Shown one piece after another: positions 24,498 through 34,149 of a stretch of 64,000 bases of DNA. Made by a program: the position numbers and the translations under genes. The notes below the pieces were generated by a model. That model saw nothing but the letters and a program-made list of their open reading frames with translations, ran no database searches and was not told where the DNA came from. Origin of the DNA: Janthinobacterium violaceinigrum (GTDB lineage: Bacteria > Pseudomonadota > Gammaproteobacteria > Burkholderiales > Burkholderiaceae_D); contig NZ_WFLI01000017.1 in assembly GCF_009208555.1 (NCBI RefSeq), forward strand, positions 1 through 64,000. Direction: 5' to 3'. Numbering within the stretch: the first letter of the stretch is position 1; the number at the start of each line of letters is the position of its first letter.

Positions 24498-26072
24498 TCA
24501 CGCTTTTGCCGGGATGGCTGCCTGGCGGTAGTTGTCGACCATCTTGTAGCGCTTCGCATACAGGCCGAAGGCCAGCATGGCGACGGCGGCAAACGCGGCG
24601 AAGAAGAACATCTGGAAGGCCGTCACGCTGATGCCGCTCTCGGCGATCTTGCCGATCACGCCTTCGTTCATGACGCTGCGGTTGACGATCAGCACCCACA
24701 GGTTGCCCACCGTGGTCGACAGGTTCCAGAAGCTCATGATGGCGCCTTTCATGGACACGGGCGCCTGGCTGTACGCAAACTCCAGGCCCGTGGCCGAGAC
24801 CAGCACTTCGCCGAACGTCAGCAGCGCATACGGCAGGATCTGCCACATGATGGAGACGGCATTGCCGCTGTCGAGGGCCAGCTGCAGCAGACCGATGACG
24901 ATCCAGGCCAGCGAGGAAAAACCGATACCGGCCGTCATGCGGCGCAGGGCCGTCGCTTCCAGACCGAAGCGGTTCAGCATCGGGTACAGCACCAGGTTGT
25001 TGAACGGGATCAGGAGCATCACCAGCATCGGGTTCAGCGCCTGCATCTGCGCCGGCAGGAACCAGCTTGGTTTTTCCATGGTGTTCGCCTGCACGATCCA
25101 CGTCGAGGCTTTCTGGTCGAACAGCGAGAAGAACGGCGTGACGAGGGCGAAGATGACGAGGATGCGCAGCACGGCGCGTACGCCTTCGACGGCTTCGTCC
25201 GGGTGGATGCCGCGCGCGCGTTCCAGCTGCATGGCCGTGCCGATGCTGCCGAAGGCCAGCAGCAATACCAGCGCCGTACACGCGGAAATCACGAAGCCCC
25301 ATTCGGGAATGCTGTAGAACGCATACAGGGCGCCGATCACGCCCACATACGCCACGTACAGGCCGGGACGCGAGCCGCCGTCGACGCGGGCCAGCAGGGC
25401 CGTGCGGGCCACGCGGGTGAACGAGTCGGGATTGGGCGGCGCCGGCGGCACGTGCACGTATTTCTTGGCGCCCATCCAGAAGACGACGGTGGCGGCCAGC
25501 ATCATCAGGCCGGGGATGCCGAAGGCGATCGACGGACCGTAGTCGCGCAGGAATATCGGCATCAGCAGCGAGGCGAAGAAGGAGCCGAAGTTGATGATCC
25601 AGTAAAACATGTCGAAGACCAGCTTGGCCTTGTGCTTGTTGGTCTGGTCGAACTGGTCGCCGACAAACGAAGCGACGAGCGGCTTGATGCCGCCGGAGCC
25701 GAAGGCGATCAGGAACAGGCCGAAATAGAAGCCGTTGACGCTGTTTTCAAAGATGGCCAGGCAGGCATGGCCGGCGCAGTACACGAGGCTGAGCCAGAAG
25801 ATGGTGTTGTATTTGCCAAAGAAGCGGTCGGCCAGCCAGCCGCCCAGCAGCGGGAAGAAATACACGCCGATGACGAAGGTGTGGAACACATGCTTGGCTT
25901 CGCCCGTGCGCTGGTCGATCGGGATCATCAGCAGCAGGGTGCTGATGAGGAATGGCGTCAGGATGTTGCGCATGCCATAAAAGCTGAAGCGTTCGCAGCC
26001 TTCGTTGGCAATGATGTACGGTATTTGCCGGGGCATTTTGCCCGTGGCGGTTTGTGTCTCGGCCGATGACAT
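24498..26072 (-). CDS. Proton-coupled oligopeptide transporter (POT/PTR family)
   Basis: 524 residues with about 12-14 membrane helices. The POT proton-coupling motif ExxERF is present as NEGCERFSFYGMRNIL (residues 23-38). The second family signature is GGWLADRFFGKYNTI, and GSGGIKPLVASFVGDQF is a conserved loop. It imports di- and tripeptides with protons across the inner membrane. The start has GGGGAG six bases upstream. There is no partner gene, and the downstream terminator is shared with pgm. Confidence 0.9.
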   Translation of the reverse strand: MSSAETQTATGKMPRQIPYIIANEGCERFSFYGMRNILTPFLISTLLLMIPIDQRTGEAKHVFHTFVIGVYFFPLLGGWLADRFFGKYNTIFWLSLVYCAGHACLAIFENSVNGFYFGLFLIAFGSGGIKPLVASFVGDQFDQTNKHKAKLVFDMFYWIINFGSFFASLLMPIFLRDYGPSIAFGIPGLMMLAATVVFWMGAKKYVHVPPAPPNPDSFTRVARTALLARVDGGSRPGLYVAYVGVIGALYAFYSIPEWGFVISACTALVLLLAFGSIGTAMQLERARGIHPDEAVEGVRAVLRILVIFALVTPFFSLFDQKASTWIVQANTMEKPSWFLPAQMQALNPMLVMLLIPFNNLVLYPMLNRFGLEATALRRMTAGIGFSSLAWIVIGLLQLALDSGNAVSIMWQILPYALLTFGEVLVSATGLEFAYSQAPVSMKGAIMSFWNLSTTVGNLWVLIVNRSVMNEGVIGKIAESGISVTAFQMFFFAAFAAVAMLAFGLYAKRYKMVDNYRQAAIPAKA

Positions 26073-26153
26073 TGGCTCTCCCCAAGTTTTTTTTGTAAGC
26101 CGCGATGCTAAGGCCTGCCGCGTTTGCTTGCAACAGAAAAAACGGCCTGTCCG

Positions 26154-26723
26154 CTATTTCGCAGGGATTTGTAAGGTATTGATTTTCATAAAGACATTAC
26201 TTTCGGCACTTGCGCTTGCACTGGCACGCGCCGGGCGGGGCAGCATCAGCTGCATTTGCAGCATGCCGTCCGTTGCGGGACTGTCCTCCAGGGTAAAACC
26301 GCAGCTCAGGTACAGGGTCAATGCGGCCAGGTTGTCCTGCGCCACGGCCAGGCGCACGCGGCCCAGCTCGGGGATGGTGCAGGCATGGGCGATGGCCGCC
26401 TGCACCAGCTGCCGTCCCGCGCCGCGTCCGCGCGCCTGCGGCGCCACGTACACGCCCCACAGGCTGGCTTTGTCATGCACGACGGCGATCGGTTCGCGGC
26501 GCAGGCCGGCAATGGCGATCAATTGTTCCCCGTCGAAAACGCCAAATATTATTTGGTGCGGAGTGGTGCGCAAGCGCTGGGCTATCTGTGCCAGCGGCAA
26601 GCCGCTTTCCGCTGCGTGCGTGGTGCAGAAGGTGGCGGGCAGTTCGGCGATGCCGGCCAGGCGCAGCGCGCGGTAGGCGCGGGCGTCGTCAGGCGTGAGG
26701 GGGCGGACAGTGGTGGCGGGCAT
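26154..26723 (-). CDS. GNAT family N-acetyltransferase
   Basis: 189 residues from ATG 26723; longer frames begin at TTG and add unrelated sequence. The fold shows as TVRPLTPDDARAYRALRLAG, strand LWGVYVAPQARGRGAGRQLV (acetyl-CoA loop Q-x-R-G-x-G) and RVRLAVAQDNLAALTLYLSCGF. A Ser/Ala-rich tail (RASASASAESN) follows the domain and is atypical. The substrate is unknown. No good ribosome binding site is visible. Confidence 0.78.
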   Translation of the reverse strand: MPATTVRPLTPDDARAYRALRLAGIAELPATFCTTHAAESGLPLAQIAQRLRTTPHQIIFGVFDGEQLIAIAGLRREPIAVVHDKASLWGVYVAPQARGRGAGRQLVQAAIAHACTIPELGRVRLAVAQDNLAALTLYLSCGFTLEDSPATDGMLQMQLMLPRPARASASASAESNVFMKINTLQIPAK

Positions 26724-26816
26724 GTGGGCGAGTATCGGGCTTCGATGCCATAAAGTAAAGCTTGCGCTGCAAGGCAAGCGTCCCTGGCCATCGCGTCCGC
26801 AGATGGCGCAGGAGCG

Positions 26817-27293
26817 TTACTGGGTGGCGACGCGCTGCATGGGCGCATTGTCCTTGCGCCATTGTTCCAGGCTGATCAGTTCAGCGCTGACGATGTCGTC
26901 GACGAGGATGCGCTTGCCGTCTGGCGAGACGACAAAGCTTTCCCAGCGGTGGGCGGCGTCCGGCGTGTTTTCGAAAAAGCTCAGCTGATAGTAGGCGGCG
27001 CCATCGACGAGGCGCGTCTCGGGCGACGTTTCCATCACGGCGCCATGGGCGCGGCCGCCCGACGCCTTTTCGATATGCGCGGACCACGCCTTGATTTCCG
27101 GCAAGGCCATCAGCGCATCGATGGCGCGCGCGTTCTGTTCCGGCGCCGCCGTCTGGCTGCTCGCGGCCGGCGCTTTGTCTGCCTGCGGCGCGGACTGCTG
27201 GTGCAGGTAGAAAGCGCCGAGCCCGGCGGCCAGCAAGCCGGCCAGAATGCCGGCGATGACGGTGGTTTTGGAAGAGGAAGCGCGTGGCGGCAT
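26817..27293 (-). CDS. Hypothetical membrane-anchored protein
   Basis: 158 residues from ATG 27293 (an ATG 36 bases upstream is also possible). It has a short basic N-terminus, one membrane helix (TTVIAGILAGLLAAGLGAFY, about 10-29), an Ala/Pro/Gln linker and a globular periplasmic part of about 110 residues. That part contains LPEIKAWSAHIEKASGGRAH, YYQLSFFENTPDAAHRWESF and VSPDGKRILVDD. The last segments suggest a small beta domain, but I do not recognise the family. It stands between a GNAT and the groEL terminator, with no operon partner. Confidence 0.65.
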   Translation of the reverse strand: MPPRASSSKTTVIAGILAGLLAAGLGAFYLHQQSAPQADKAPAASSQTAAPEQNARAIDALMALPEIKAWSAHIEKASGGRAHGAVMETSPETRLVDGAAYYQLSFFENTPDAAHRWESFVVSPDGKRILVDDIVSAELISLEQWRKDNAPMQRVATQ

Positions 27294-27422
27294 GATGGTG
27301 GCGTGAGAAAGAGGGACGATGGCGGCCATGCTAAAGCAAAACGCCCAGGCCGGCAATCGGCAGGCTTGCCACATGGGCTTGCCACACGGGCCAGCCTGGC
27401 GGGCAGGCTAGATCGACAGGCG

Positions 27423-27455
27423 AAAAAAAAGCTACCTTCCGTAGAAGATAGCTTT
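27423..27455 (-). terminator. Rho-independent terminator downstream of groEL
   Basis: On the minus strand AAAGCTATCTTC-TACG-GAAGGTAGCTTT forms a 12-bp stem with one G-U pair, followed by a run of eight T residues. It lies about 100 bases after the groEL stop. Confidence 0.88.
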
Positions 27456-27511
27456 CGGGGCCGCCGGGCAGGTGCACGCAGCTTTTGGTCTGCCTGTCCT
27501 GTCCCGGCGTA

Positions 27512-27549
27512 GGCGTCCCTGCGCGCCGTCGCCTGCGCGCGGGGACGCC
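27512..27549 (-). other. GC-rich hairpin just after groEL stop
   Basis: Arms of 15 bases (GGCGTCCCTGCGCGC and GCGCGCGGGGACGCC) pair around an eight-base loop, five bases past the groEL stop. There is no T-run, so it probably protects or pauses the 3' end ahead of the true terminator at 27423-27455. Confidence 0.6.
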
Positions 27550-27554
27550 GGACA

Positions 27555-29204
<1,650 letters not shown>

Positions 29205-29254
29205 GTTCAATTCTCCTGAGTTTCGGGATGTATCTGTCTACAACGTGGAAACAA

Positions 29255-29545
29255 TTACTTGACGACGATCGCCATGATGTCTTCTTCGCGCATGACCAGC
29301 AGCTCATCGCCGTCAACTTTGACGGTTTGGCCGGCGTACTTGCCGAACAGGACGCGGTCGCCCACTTTGACATCCAGAGGACGGACTTTGCCGTCGTCGA
29401 GAATCTTGCCATTGCCTACGGCAAGGACTTCGCCTTGATCCGGTTTTTCAGCAGCTGCATCAGGAATGATGAGGCCGGACGCAGTCTTGGTTTCCTGGTC
29501 GAGGCGTTTGACGATGACGCGATCGTTCAATGGGCGCAGATTCAT
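29255..29545 (-). CDS. groES: Co-chaperonin GroES (10 kDa)
   Basis: 96 residues, the standard length. It starts MNLRPLNDRVIVKRLDQETK, includes the mobile GroEL-binding loop ETKTASGLIIPDAAAEKPDQ (residues 18-37) and GDRVLFGKYAGQTVKVDGDE, and ends in IMAIVVK. It caps GroEL. AAGGAG precedes the ATG at 29545. It heads the groES-groEL operon and has a 5' leader of about 240 bases down from the CIRCE promoter. Confidence 0.98.
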   Translation of the reverse strand: MNLRPLNDRVIVKRLDQETKTASGLIIPDAAAEKPDQGEVLAVGNGKILDDGKVRPLDVKVGDRVLFGKYAGQTVKVDGDELLVMREEDIMAIVVK

Positions 29546-29785
29546 ACAAAACTCCTTAAAGTTCAATGGATAAGTGTTGCTAAATGAATACATGCCTGGC
29601 ACAGCGCCAGACGTGCTTTCACTGACCGCCGTTGAAAGCAGCCCGCAACGGTCAAGCAAACCCCCGGTCATCCTGTCCTTGCCCGTATCCGGCAGTGGTG
29701 CATCGCGGCGTCGCCCGCCGCGTAGCGTTCCCTGCAGTTGCCTGGCAAGCACCATCAGTCCTGAGGATTGCTACGAAAGAGTTTG

Positions 29786-29812
29786 TTAGCACTCTCTACT
29801 AACGAGTGCTAA
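29786..29812 (-). promoter_or_regulatory. CIRCE element (HrcA operator) of groESL
   Basis: TTAGCACTC-N9-GAGTGCTAA with perfect nine-base arms is the canonical CIRCE operator bound by the heat-shock repressor HrcA. It begins at the last base of the -10 hexamer (29812) of the promoter at 29812-29840, so it covers the start of the transcript. Confidence 0.95.
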
Positions 29813-29840
29813 TTATAGGGACGGTAGGGGGCTTATTCAA
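29812..29840 (-). promoter_or_regulatory. groESL promoter, sigma-70 with overlapping sigma-32-like elements
   Basis: On the minus strand TTGAAT, a 17-base spacer and TATAAT make a near-consensus sigma-70 promoter. The same bases read CTTGAAT ... CCCTATAAT, which also resembles the sigma-32 pattern (CTTGAA / CCC-AT). Heat induction could therefore come both from HrcA release and from sigma-32; the second is inferred. Confidence 0.8.
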
Positions 29841-30079
29841 GGGCTTATTCTCCGGGGAGATATGCATAGACGTTCTGCGCAGCCTGCATTTACGCAGGGT
29901 TTGCGCTGGCGCAAGCCAACTCCCCGGGCGTCAGCAACAGGCGCGACTCTAGCATGTCGTCCGGCAGGGGGGCGTTCCTGTACGCACGGGAAACAGAGTT
30001 TTACTATGGGATTTGATAAGATGATTGTAATTGCATATCAATATCGCCACACATCACCACTTGCACGAGAAAGCACACC

Positions 30080-30826
30080 ATGCCACTCCCCCTTTCCCAT
30101 CCCGCGCTGCGCCTGCTGGGCGCCACCGCCATCGGCCTGGCCTGCCTGGGCAATGCCGCCGCACAGGCGCCCACCATCGTCGACGAGATCACCGTGGCGG
30201 CCCTGACGCCGCTGGAAAAAGAAATGCTGCTCAATGACTTGTTCAACGATTTGAACAAGGATGACGACGACCAGCAAGCCCATGTGTGGGACAACGGCGG
30301 CGACCGCGGCGTGCTGGTGAAAGTCACGTATAACTTCAGCAACTCCGGCATGACGGAGCACAGCCTGAAGGCGCATGTCTGCCGCGACCTGACATTCGTC
30401 GTCACGGCGGGCGGCAAATCGCAGGACCTGAGCCGCCGCACCTGTTCGCAGAACAGCGGCCGCTGGGATGTGCAGGGCAAGGATCCGGCGCCCGTCGTAT
30501 CTCCGCCTTTCCTGTCCGACGTCACCATCGCCAAGCTCAATGTCAAGGAAAAAAAAGCCTTGCTGACGGCTGCCGTGCGCACCTTGAAGGATGAAGAGGA
30601 TGGCAAGACGCGCCAGTGGAGCAACAAGGGTCTGGGCAATGCGGTGCCGCTGGCAGTGCGCCTGACGCCTTCGGGGACGGACGCCAAACCCGGCAGCTAC
30701 CGCCAGACTTGCCGCGACTTGACGATGGTGCTTGACGGCAAGGGCGGACAACAGACGCTGACGCGCCGCTCGTGCGAAAACCGCTATGGCGGACTCGATA
30801 TCGAACCCGATTACGTCGACGAGTAA
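30080..30826 (+). CDS. Exported protein with two surface-antigen-like Cys repeats
   Basis: 248 residues. The signal peptide MPLPLSHPALRLLGATAIGL is cleaved near AAAQA. The mature part has two copies of the same pattern: a Trp-containing start (HVWDNGGDRG; RQWSNKGLGN), then a strand ending CRDLTFVV / CRDLTMVL, then LSRRTCSQNSGRWDV / LTRRSCENRYGGLDI. The C-R-x-x-x ... R-x-C spacing recalls the C-terminal domain of 17-kDa-type surface antigens, where the two Cys may pair. The first repeat carries an acidic run KDDDDQQ. Function and location (periplasm or surface) are unknown. GAGAAAG precedes the start. Confidence 0.7.
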   Translation: MPLPLSHPALRLLGATAIGLACLGNAAAQAPTIVDEITVAALTPLEKEMLLNDLFNDLNKDDDDQQAHVWDNGGDRGVLVKVTYNFSNSGMTEHSLKAHVCRDLTFVVTAGGKSQDLSRRTCSQNSGRWDVQGKDPAPVVSPPFLSDVTIAKLNVKEKKALLTAAVRTLKDEEDGKTRQWSNKGLGNAVPLAVRLTPSGTDAKPGSYRQTCRDLTMVLDGKGGQQTLTRRSCENRYGGLDIEPDYVDE

Positions 30827-30946
30827 AACGCTGCCATCGCGGCGCTGGCGGATGCGCGCAGATGGCGAAAAGCGCCGGAAAAAGCGTGTATTGTCCGCCA
30901 ACTGCCCTGCATTGATGTAAATATGTGTGACAGCGGCGTGATTCGA

Positions 30947-30976
30947 TTGACGCCCATGGAGCGTCCGCCCTATAGT
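30947..30976 (+). promoter_or_regulatory. Sigma-70 promoter of the zapB-like/zapA unit
   Basis: TTGACG (30947-30952), an 18-base spacer, then TATAGT (30971-30976). The expected transcript start falls at about 30983, the A of the ATG of the next gene, so the mRNA may be nearly leaderless. Confidence 0.65.
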
Positions 30977-30982
30977 GGCGGG

Positions 30983-31246
30983 ATGATTTCCGAATTCAAC
31001 GAATTATCCGACAAAATAGGCCTGCTGGCCGAAATGACCCATGCGCTGCGCCGTGAAAACGCGCAACTGCGCAAGGACAATGCCGCGCTGGCCGCCGACA
31101 ACGCCCTGTATGTGCAACGCATGCGCGAGGCGCAGGAGCGGGTGGAAGCGTTGCTGGAGAAAATTCCCGAACTGGTGCAAGCCGGCCTGGAGCAAGCCGC
31201 TTCGGAAGCGGGCGCCTATATTGCCGAGAACGAGAAGGAAGCGTAA
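30983..31246 (+). CDS. Small coiled-coil cell-division protein, ZapB-like (TIGR02449 type)
   Basis: 87 residues from MISEFNELSDKIGLLAEM. A continuous heptad pattern (LRRENAQLRKDNAALAADNALYVQRMREAQERVEALLEKI) predicts a parallel coiled coil. Its position directly before zapA, with TAATG overlap, and its size match the ZapB-like proteins that help FtsZ ring assembly. The ATG sits seven bases after a -10 hexamer. Assignment is by structure and context rather than by strong sequence signature. Confidence 0.75.
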   Translation: MISEFNELSDKIGLLAEMTHALRRENAQLRKDNAALAADNALYVQRMREAQERVEALLEKIPELVQAGLEQAASEAGAYIAENEKEA

Positions 31247-31557
31247 TGCCGCGTGTCGATGTCAATATCATGGGCCAGTCCTACAGCATGGTGTGCCGCG
31301 ACGGCGAAGAGCGCGCGCTGCGCGAAGCGGCGATCTATCTCGATAGCAAAATGAAAGCCATCCGCGACGCGGGCAAGGTCAAGGGCAATGACCGCATCGC
31401 CGTACTGGCCGCCCTAGGCGTGGCCGCGGAATTCCTGTCCGTGAAGTCGCCGCAAGGTCCGCTGTCGGAATTGACGATACTGGAAGTGAAGCAGAAAATC
31501 TCGGCCATGCACACCGTCCTGGACAGCGCGCTGACGCCCCAGGAAAATCTTTTTTAA
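31246..31557 (+). CDS. zapA: Cell division protein ZapA
   Basis: 103 residues. The N-terminal DVNIMGQSYSMVCRDGEERAL forms the globular head, and the C-terminal helix (LSELTILEVKQKISAMHTVLD) forms the coiled coil. ZapA cross-links FtsZ filaments at the division site. It starts within the stop of the upstream gene (TAATG), and AAGGA lies before it. Directly after the stop come a dispersed repeat and then the 6S RNA gene, an order seen in other proteobacteria. Confidence 0.93.
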   Translation: MPRVDVNIMGQSYSMVCRDGEERALREAAIYLDSKMKAIRDAGKVKGNDRIAVLAALGVAAEFLSVKSPQGPLSELTILEVKQKISAMHTVLDSALTPQENLF

Positions 31558-31562
31558 ACACC

Positions 31563-31665
31563 GAACCAAACCTGCGGCGCGTCGCGACTTGCGGCCTGCG
31601 ATGCTCTCTGTGCATTCGCACAGTTGCGCTTCTCGACCACAATTCACTTCCGCTCGCTACGGTTT
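31563..31665 (+). repeat. Dispersed palindromic intergenic repeat, family A, copy 1
   Basis: About 100 bases, matching the reverse complement of 40571-40669 over nearly its whole length. It contains a perfect hairpin CTGTGC-ATTC-GCACAG, flanked by GCGGCCTGCGATGCTC and CGCTTCTCGACCACAA. It starts six bases after the zapA stop. The ends (GAACC... / ...GGTT) are inverted, and just outside them AACACCGAAC and GTTCGGTGTT form another inverted pair. Confidence 0.85.
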
Positions 31666-31714
31666 TGTTCGGTGTTATTAATTGGATTTTAAGCGGGCAC
31701 GGTACGATTTGTCT

Positions 31715-31742
31715 TTGCGATGCGCGATCAAAGGAGTAAACT
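31715..31742 (+). promoter_or_regulatory. Promoter of the 6S RNA gene
   Basis: TTGCGA (31715-31720), 16 bases, TAAACT (31737-31742). It predicts a start near 31749-31751, which agrees with the 5' end of the 6S closing stem. Confidence 0.6.
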
Positions 31743-31749
31743 TGCGTCT

Positions 31750-31919
31750 ACCCTGCGGTGTTCGCGATTGCCATATATTCCTTGAACCATTTATGCGCAT
31801 CGGTTGCGAATTTTGTTTGATGGGAGTGAGCGTCGCTCGTTCGACGAACCCGAAATTGAACTAACGTGACCACCTTGAACCGTTTGGTTCGGGATGCCGG
31901 CATAGCGGCACAGGCGGGG
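31750..31919 (+). ncRNA. ssrS: 6S RNA
   Basis: About 170 bases. CCCUGC near the 5' end pairs with GCGGGG at the 3' end, and UGCC (31769-31772) pairs with GGCA (31899-31902), forming the closing stem. The block CACCTTGAACCGTTTGGTTC with GGGATGCCGGCATAGCGGCA closely parallels the 3' half of E. coli 6S RNA. The large central bubble lies between. 6S RNA sequesters sigma-70 polymerase in stationary phase by mimicking an open promoter. Its location just after zapA is the conserved position. The exact ends are estimated. Confidence 0.82.
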
Positions 31920-31938
31920 CCCAATTTGCAGTACAAAG

Positions 31939-31973
31939 AAAACGGTTGCAGCATCATGCTCAACCGTTTTTTT
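31939..31973 (+). terminator. Rho-independent terminator after 6S RNA
   Basis: AAAACGGTTG and CAACCGTTTT form a ten-base stem, with AGCAT/ATGCT extending it inward, followed by seven T residues. It ends the 6S precursor ahead of the EVE gene. Confidence 0.88.
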
Positions 31974-32002
31974 ACGCCTGTTGCTTTTGATAGGGAGTGA
32001 AC

Positions 32003-32467
<465 letters not shown>

Positions 32468-32468
32468 T

Positions 32469-33956
32469 TCAGGCCGAGTCCTCGATCCGGTTGCGGCCGT
32501 TCTGCTTGGCCCGGTACAGGGCCTGGTCGGCGGCCGCCAGCAGCTGTGCCGGCGTCGGTACGCCGTCGCTCAGGGCCAGGCCGATGCTGGCCGTCACCAG
32601 GCCGCCGCGCGACGGCGCGTGGGCGATGGCGGCAGCGGCGATCGCTTCCTGCATCTTGTGCGCCACGGCCAGCGCGCCCGCGCGGTCGGTGGCGGGCAGG
32701 ATGGCGGCAAATTCCTCGCCGCCGAAGCGTCCCACCAGGTCGCTGGCACGGGGCAGCGCCGAATTCAGGGCCGCCGCGATCTGCACCAGGCAGGCGTCGC
32801 CATATGGGTGGCCGAAGGTATCGTTGAGGCTTTTGAAGAAATCGATATCGATGATCAGCAGCGCCAGCGCTTGCTGGTTGCGCACGGCGCGCTGCCACTC
32901 GGCCTGCAAGGCCTGGTCCAGGCAGCGCCGGTTGGCGATGCCCGTCAAGCCATCCGTCAGCGACAGCTTTTCCAGCTTGTCGTGCGCCGCGCGCAAGGCC
33001 AGTTCGCTTTGCATGTAGCGGCTTTGCAGGGTGGCCGAGCGCAGCGCGTGGACGGCCAGCGCGACAAACAGGGCGCTGGCCGCCAGGTAGAAATGCTCGC
33101 GCAGCACGACGAATCCCAGACCCAGCAGGGCCGCCGTGAAGAAGATGGGACTGAAGTTGTCAATCAGCAAGGTCAACGGCCGCGGCGGCCGCGTTTCTTC
33201 CTCGCCCGGCTGCACGCGCATGGCCAGCACCGCCAGCAGCAGGAAGGGCAGGCTGGGCAGTACCTCGCTGGGGCCGGCTTCGGCCAGCGCATGCAGGGTC
33301 AGGTAATTATAGGCGCCCGCGCAGGCCGCGTAGCACCACAGGAACACGCTGAGCAGCAGGTAGAAACGCCCTTGTGCCCCATCGCGGCGGTGCGCCAGCA
33401 GGCGCAGCGAGGCGCAGCAGGCCAGTACGAGGTTTTCCACGTTGTACGTCGTCACCAGCAGGCTGGCGGGTATCGGCGCGATCGAGCGCTGGTCGAAGGG
33501 CGAGACGGAAAAGATGGCCGTATAGGTCAGATAGGCGGCCAGCAGCACTTGCACGGCGTCCAGCCACTGCAGGGTGCGCGAAGGGTGGCGGTCGCTGACG
33601 GAGGAAATGGCCAGCAGCAAGGGCGCGCCATACATGAAGTAGGCAAAGTCGGAGAAATACGTCGTGTCGGAAGCCACATGGCCGCTCAGGTCTTGCCAGG
33701 CGGACAGCGCCATGCCCCCGCTCCAGAACAGCATGGCGGCCGCAAACAGGCCCCAGCCCGTGCGCACGACGCCGGGCGCGCTCAGGCAGGCGTTGCGGCA
33801 GCAGGCGGCCAGCGCCAGCAGCGGCGCCGTCACGCCGAACAGATAGCTGACGGCGGGACCGTGCTTCCCGGCCCAGGCCGTCAAGGCCAGCTGCGCCAGC
33901 ACGTAGCCCCCCGCCAGCGCCAGCCAGAATGTCGTGGTCTTCCTCGCAAATTGCAT
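32469..33956 (-). CDS. Membrane diguanylate cyclase (GGDEF)
   Basis: 495 residues from ATG 33956. The N-terminal 330 residues carry about nine to ten hydrophobic helices, a membrane sensor with no family I can name. A short coiled segment (ELALRAAHDKLEKLSLTDGLTG) joins it to a C-terminal GGDEF domain. The active site is GGEEF in VGRFGGEEFAAIL, DIDFFKSLNDTFGHPYGD gives the metal and guanine contacts, and an I-site RASD lies five residues before GGEEF. It makes cyclic di-GMP from two GTP and should be product-inhibited. The stop lies one base beyond the convergent EVE gene. Confidence 0.92.
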   Translation of the reverse strand: MQFARKTTTFWLALAGGYVLAQLALTAWAGKHGPAVSYLFGVTAPLLALAACCRNACLSAPGVVRTGWGLFAAAMLFWSGGMALSAWQDLSGHVASDTTYFSDFAYFMYGAPLLLAISSVSDRHPSRTLQWLDAVQVLLAAYLTYTAIFSVSPFDQRSIAPIPASLLVTTYNVENLVLACCASLRLLAHRRDGAQGRFYLLLSVFLWCYAACAGAYNYLTLHALAEAGPSEVLPSLPFLLLAVLAMRVQPGEEETRPPRPLTLLIDNFSPIFFTAALLGLGFVVLREHFYLAASALFVALAVHALRSATLQSRYMQSELALRAAHDKLEKLSLTDGLTGIANRRCLDQALQAEWQRAVRNQQALALLIIDIDFFKSLNDTFGHPYGDACLVQIAAALNSALPRASDLVGRFGGEEFAAILPATDRAGALAVAHKMQEAIAAAAIAHAPSRGGLVTASIGLALSDGVPTPAQLLAAADQALYRAKQNGRNRIEDSA

Positions 33957-34149
33957 GGATGGGACTCCCCGGCTCGAATTGCCAACACAGCATGAACGCA
34001 TGCCCTGCTCTTGCTGCAGGGTAAAGCGATCATCGCGCTATCGCAAGCGAAGATTCATTCCGCAAGGAAATTATGCTGCTTTGAGGGAAAGGTTGCCAGG
34101 GGAGCGAGGATGGCGCGCCTGCCTGGCGCGCCATCGGGGGAGTGGCGGT

